Origin: an uncultured Flavobacteriaceae bacterium
GTDB lineage: Bacteria > Bacteroidota > Bacteroidia > Flavobacteriales > Flavobacteriaceae
Direction of reading: 5' to 3'
Assembly (NCBI GenBank): GCA_913065125.1
Contig: CAJYAG010000001.1
Location: 620,001-684,000 of the forward strand
Length of the DNA stretch: 64,000 nt
Under the pieces are notes generated by a model, which was not told where the DNA came from, did not search any database, and saw only the letters and a list, made by a program, of their open reading frames with translations. This document shows, in pieces, positions 60,803-64,000 of this stretch. The position numbers and the translations under genes are program-made. The stretch's first letter is position 1, and each line of letters starts with the position of its first letter.

Positions 60803-63721
60803 ATGATTGACGACTCTATTTTAACTGTATTAGATACTTCTTTAAAAGGAAGTCTCCTTTTTGATGCCTTACACAAGTCCATCTACGCAACCGATGCGTC
60901 TGTATATCGTAAGATTCCGTTGGCTGTTGCTTTTCCAAAAGATGTAGCAGACATTCAGCAACTCATTGCTTTTGCAACCAAAAACGAGATTACCTTAATA
61001 CCGAGAACTGCAGGAACTTCGTTGGCCGGACAATGTGTTGGAGACGGAATTGTAGTAGATGTTTCTAAACATTTTACCAACATCATTTCTTTTGATGCAA
61101 GTAAAAAAACAATTACCGTTGAGCCTGGAATTATAAGAGATGAATTGAACTTATTTCTAAAACCACACGGTTTATTTTTTGGTCCAAACACCTCAACCTC
61201 TAACCGTTGTATGATTGGCGGAATGGTTGGTAACAATTCTTCTGGAAGTACGTCGATTCGCTACGGAGTTACACGCGATAAAGTACTTGCTATTGATGCC
61301 GTTTTAAGTGATGGAAGCTTAGCGACCTTTTCTGAAATTACTTCGGAGGAATTTAAACAAAAAATGGAATTAGAAATGCTAGAAGGAAGCATTTACAAAG
61401 CCATTTATAGCGAATTGATTTTTGATTCTGCTCAAGAAGAAATTAAAAAAGAATTTCCGAAAGCAACCATTCATAGAAGAAATACGGGTTATGCAGTTGA
61501 CGAATTTTTAACATCGGATTTGTTTGGCGGAACAGCACCAACCATAAATGTTGCTAAATTCTTAGCAGGAAGCGAAGGAACTCTCGCTTTTTCTACTGCA
61601 ATTACGTTACAATTAGATGACGTTCAGCCAAAAGAAAGTATATTAATTACTTCGCATTTCAACAGCATCAACGAAAGTTTAAAAGCGACTTTGATTACCA
61701 TGAATCACAACTTATTTACCTGTGAATTGATGGACAAAGCCATTTTAGATTGCACAAAAAACAACAGAGAACAAGCAAAAAACAGGTTCTTTTTACAAGG
61801 AGATCCAGAAGCTGTTTTAATGTTAGAAGTTGCTGCAGATGCTATTGAAGAAGCAGAAATATTGGCAAATAATGTAATTGCTGATTTAGAAAAAAACAAC
61901 TTCGGTTATCATCATCCAAAGATTTATGGAAACGGTATCAATAAAATATTTGCCTTACGTAAAGCAGGTTTAGGTTTGTTAGGAAATATGATTGGCGATA
62001 AAAAAGCCGTTGCGTGTATCGAAGACACCGCAGTTGCTTTAGAAGATTTGCCTAACTATATTGAAGAATTTACAGCAATGATGGATGCCTATCAGCAAAA
62101 AGCCATTTATTACGCACACGCTGGCGCTGGTGAAATTCATTTACGCCCTATTTTAAATTTAAAGAAAAAAGAAGATGTGGTATTGTTCAGAAAAATTACC
62201 ACAGAAACCGCAAAGCTTGTAAAAAAATACAAAGGTTCTTTTAGTGGCGAACACGGAGACGGAATTGTACGTGCAGAGTTTATTCCTTTAATGATTGGCG
62301 AAGAAAATTATCAATTGTTACGACGCATTAAAAAAGCTTTTGATCCCAATAACGTTTTTAACAAAGGCAAAATTACAGATGCTTTTCCGATGGATGAAAG
62401 TTTACGCTACGAAATCAACCGAAAAGAACCTGTTATCAAAACCCTTCAAGATTTTTCTGAAAATGAAGGCATTTTAAAGTTAGCCGAAAAATGTAATGGT
62501 TCTGGAGATTGTAGAAAACCAGTTTCTGCTGGCGGAACGATGTGTCCGAGTTATAGAGCCACCAAAAACGAAAAAGATACCACACGCGCAAGAGCAAATG
62601 CATTGCGTGAGTTTTTAACCAATTCTGAGGAACCAAATAAATTTAATCATCAAGAATTAAAAGAAGTCTTTGACTTGTGTTTGAGTTGTAAAGCTTGTGC
62701 TTCTGAATGTCCGAGTAATGTAGATGTTTCCGCTTTAAAAGCAGAGTTTCTATATCAATATCAAGAAACAAATGGTTATTCTTTTAGAAGTAAATTGTTT
62801 GCCAATAATGTAAAGTATAATCAATTAGGAAGCCTTGCTCCTGCACTAACAAACGCAATGTTAAATACTGCGTTAGCAAAAGCGATTATGGGAATTGCAC
62901 AAAAAAGAAGTGTTCCAAAATTGGCATCAAAGACATTTCATAACTGGTATAAAAAACGTACTGTCATTTCGAGAGAAATCGAGAAATCTCAATCTCAAAA
63001 AACGGTATACCTATTCAACGACGAATTTACCAATTATTACGATGTAGAAATCGGAAAGGACGCCATTTTTGTCTTAGAGAAATTAGGCTATACTGTTGAA
63101 ATGTTACATCACAAAGAAAGCGGACGTAGTTTTATATCGAAAGGATTTTTAAAAGAAGCGAAAGTAGTTTGTGATGAAAACATTGCTCTTTTTAAAGGCA
63201 TCATTACAGAAGAAACGCCGCTAATCGGAATAGAACCATCTGCAATCTTAACTTTTAGAGACGAATACTTGCGAATCGCAAGCGATAAAAAAGCCGCAAA
63301 AGAGCTTTCTGAAAACTGTTTTACAGTCGAAGAGTTTTTAAATCAGGAATATCAAAAAGCAATAATTGATACTTCATTATTTACATCAGAAAGTAAAACA
63401 TTGAAGATTCACGGACATTGTCATCAAAAAGCATTGTCGAGTACAGCTGCGAGTTTTAACATCTTAAACATTCCTAAAAATTATTCAGTAACTATCTTAA
63501 ATACGGGTTGTTGCGGAATGGCAGGAAGTTTTGGTTACGAAAAAGAACATTACGATTTGAGTATGCAAGTTGGTGAAGATACCTTGTTTCCGAAAGTTAG
63601 AAACTGCGCTACAGGCACAGAAATTGTTGCAGCAGGAACTAGTTGTAGACATCAAATTTTTGATGGAACACAGCGCATTGCAAAACATCCTATTACATTA
63701 TTAAAGGAAGCTTTGACTTAA
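60803..63721 (+). CDS. FAD-linked oxidase fused to 4Fe-4S oxidoreductase (GlcD/GlcF or Dld-like)
   Basis: The 972-aa protein has an N-terminal FAD-binding type 4 domain (about 38-270; IPRTAGTSLAGQ, GPNTSTSNRCMIGGMVGNN), a C-terminal FAD oxidase cap (FSGEHGDGIVRAEF), two ferredoxin-type clusters (CNGSGDCRKP with MCPSYR; CLSCKACASECPSN) and a CCG domain pair (GHCHQKAL, TGCCGMAGSFGYEKEH). This fits D-lactate or glycolate dehydrogenases feeding electrons to the quinone pool. Around 62961-62990 the reading frame passes through a dispersed palindromic element (KRTVISREIEKSQSQ), a small insertion in the linker before the CCG domains. Confidence 0.95.
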   Translation: MIDDSILTVLDTSLKGSLLFDALHKSIYATDASVYRKIPLAVAFPKDVADIQQLIAFATKNEITLIPRTAGTSLAGQCVGDGIVVDVSKHFTNIISFDASKKTITVEPGIIRDELNLFLKPHGLFFGPNTSTSNRCMIGGMVGNNSSGSTSIRYGVTRDKVLAIDAVLSDGSLATFSEITSEEFKQKMELEMLEGSIYKAIYSELIFDSAQEEIKKEFPKATIHRRNTGYAVDEFLTSDLFGGTAPTINVAKFLAGSEGTLAFSTAITLQLDDVQPKESILITSHFNSINESLKATLITMNHNLFTCELMDKAILDCTKNNREQAKNRFFLQGDPEAVLMLEVAADAIEEAEILANNVIADLEKNNFGYHHPKIYGNGINKIFALRKAGLGLLGNMIGDKKAVACIEDTAVALEDLPNYIEEFTAMMDAYQQKAIYYAHAGAGEIHLRPILNLKKKEDVVLFRKITTETAKLVKKYKGSFSGEHGDGIVRAEFIPLMIGEENYQLLRRIKKAFDPNNVFNKGKITDAFPMDESLRYEINRKEPVIKTLQDFSENEGILKLAEKCNGSGDCRKPVSAGGTMCPSYRATKNEKDTTRARANALREFLTNSEEPNKFNHQELKEVFDLCLSCKACASECPSNVDVSALKAEFLYQYQETNGYSFRSKLFANNVKYNQLGSLAPALTNAMLNTALAKAIMGIAQKRSVPKLASKTFHNWYKKRTVISREIEKSQSQKTVYLFNDEFTNYYDVEIGKDAIFVLEKLGYTVEMLHHKESGRSFISKGFLKEAKVVCDENIALFKGIITEETPLIGIEPSAILTFRDEYLRIASDKKAAKELSENCFTVEEFLNQEYQKAIIDTSLFTSESKTLKIHGHCHQKALSSTAASFNILNIPKNYSVTILNTGCCGMAGSFGYEKEHYDLSMQVGEDTLFPKVRNCATGTEIVAAGTSCRHQIFDGTQRIAKHPITLLKEALT
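62961..62990. repeat. Palindromic dispersed element inside a coding sequence
   Basis: CTGTCATTTCGAGAGAAATC and then GAGAAATCTC. On the minus strand it reads GAGATTTCTCGATTTCTC and ends AATGACAG, the same ends as the intergenic element at 30414. It is kept in frame in the oxidoreductase. Confidence 0.7.
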
Positions 63722-63758
63722 TTTAAAAACAATTATTTTAATATTTATTTAAAAATTG

Positions 63759-63773
63759 TAGATTAGTAATCTA
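63759..63773. promoter_or_regulatory. Short inverted repeat before the last gene
   Basis: TAGATT, AGT, AATCTA form a perfect hairpin 17 bp upstream of the ATG at 63791. Regulatory role is only a possibility. Confidence 0.4.
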
Positions 63774-63790
63774 AATAAAAAGATAAAAAA

Positions 63791-64000
63791 ATGAAACAAT
63801 CAAAATTATTAAAAAGTAAGTTCGTTTTAGGGGTAGTGTTTTTTATGTTAACCATTGGACTTACCTCTATGCAATCTACTGATTTTAAAGACATCACTGG
63901 TGTGTGGGATTACGAAGTTGAAGCTGCAGATGGCACAATGACTGGTATTATGACTATTAAAAAATCTGATGATACGTATGCTATTGAAATTGAAACTACA
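63791..64000 (+). CDS. Exported protein, N-terminal part only
   Basis: The reading frame starts at ATG with MKQSKLLKSKFVLG and has a hydrophobic export segment (VVFFMLTIGLTSMQS), then FKDITGVWDYEVEAADGT and TIKKSDDTYAIEIE before the window ends after 70 codons. The GVWDYEVEAADGTMTG pattern resembles small lipocalin-like or intradiol-type proteins of unknown role. It continues beyond the right edge. Confidence 0.8.
   Translation, partial: MKQSKLLKSKFVLGVVFFMLTIGLTSMQSTDFKDITGVWDYEVEAADGTMTGIMTIKKSDDTYAIEIETT

Noticed and set aside
60803..63721. Frame disruption at the palindromic element in the oxidoreductase
   Set aside because: The reading frame is intact across it and both flanking domains are complete, so the gene is annotated as functional.
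1..64000. tRNA, rRNA, CRISPR array or riboswitch
   Set aside because: I scanned for TTCGA-type T-loops with cloverleaf context, spaced direct repeats and known leader shapes and found nothing that I can support by eye.

Overview
The window looks like a chromosomal segment of a Flavobacteriaceae bacterium (Bacteroidota), probably marine. The evidence is an AT-rich sequence, promoters of the TAnnTTTG type, a partial protein ending in a CHU_C gliding/type IX secretion domain, a secreted peptidase with a type A T9SS sorting tail, tandem DUF5916 outer-membrane proteins, and typical flavobacterial neighbours such as prfC, nhaA, sucC, uvrB, BatA and TIGR02757. No rRNA, tRNA, CRISPR array or complete insertion sequence was seen.

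Layout. 1-2600: tail of a T9SS-exported protein, then uvrB. 2600-9050: an accessory block holding a serine beta-lactamase-like lipoprotein, a Crp-type regulator, a nucleoside deaminase, a small lipoprotein, a metallo-beta-lactamase-fold protein, an NTF2-like protein and a decayed esterase. It is bounded or punctuated by palindromic repeats, including two 126-bp copies at 4210 and 8915. 9159-17100: a secreted protein, sucC, two DUF5916 paralogues and a LolD-type ATPase. 17139-23062: TIGR02757, BatA, a metal-site-degenerate dihydroorotase, an esterase and an M28 peptidase. 23067-27656: MBL hydrolase, a conserved cytosolic protein, an ECF sigma operon and two small conserved proteins. 27720-32699 (minus strand): an envelope sugar cluster whose dehydrogenase, cytidylyltransferase and aminotransferase match the KdnB/KdsB/KdnA set for 8-amino-Kdo, next to manA. 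32865-53570: housekeeping and envelope genes (K+-channel-like protein, three cyclophilin-type isomerases including a cyclophilin-FKBP fusion, QueD, Idi, GDPD, TlpA plus a Cys-rich lipoprotein, RF3, NhaA, peptidase E, Mpo1-like, CsaA, a short Pmp3 protein, M14 peptidase). 54543-60613: a compact four-gene island of C5 DNA methyltransferase, ParB-like protein, SNF2-type helicase and DUF3883 nuclease-like protein. 60803-63721: a FAD/4Fe-4S oxidoreductase, followed by the start of a small exported protein.

The most interesting candidate is the four-gene island. It reads as a restriction-modification-like or anti-phage system that I cannot match to a named type, and it is preceded by twelve exactly 10-bp tandem units. 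A second theme is short repeats: arrays of strictly 7-bp units with three unrelated unit sequences placed at gene ends or starts, degenerate 8-bp arrays at three places, and palindromic elements, one of which lies in frame inside a coding sequence.

All assignments come from reading translated sequence and motifs. No database search was possible.
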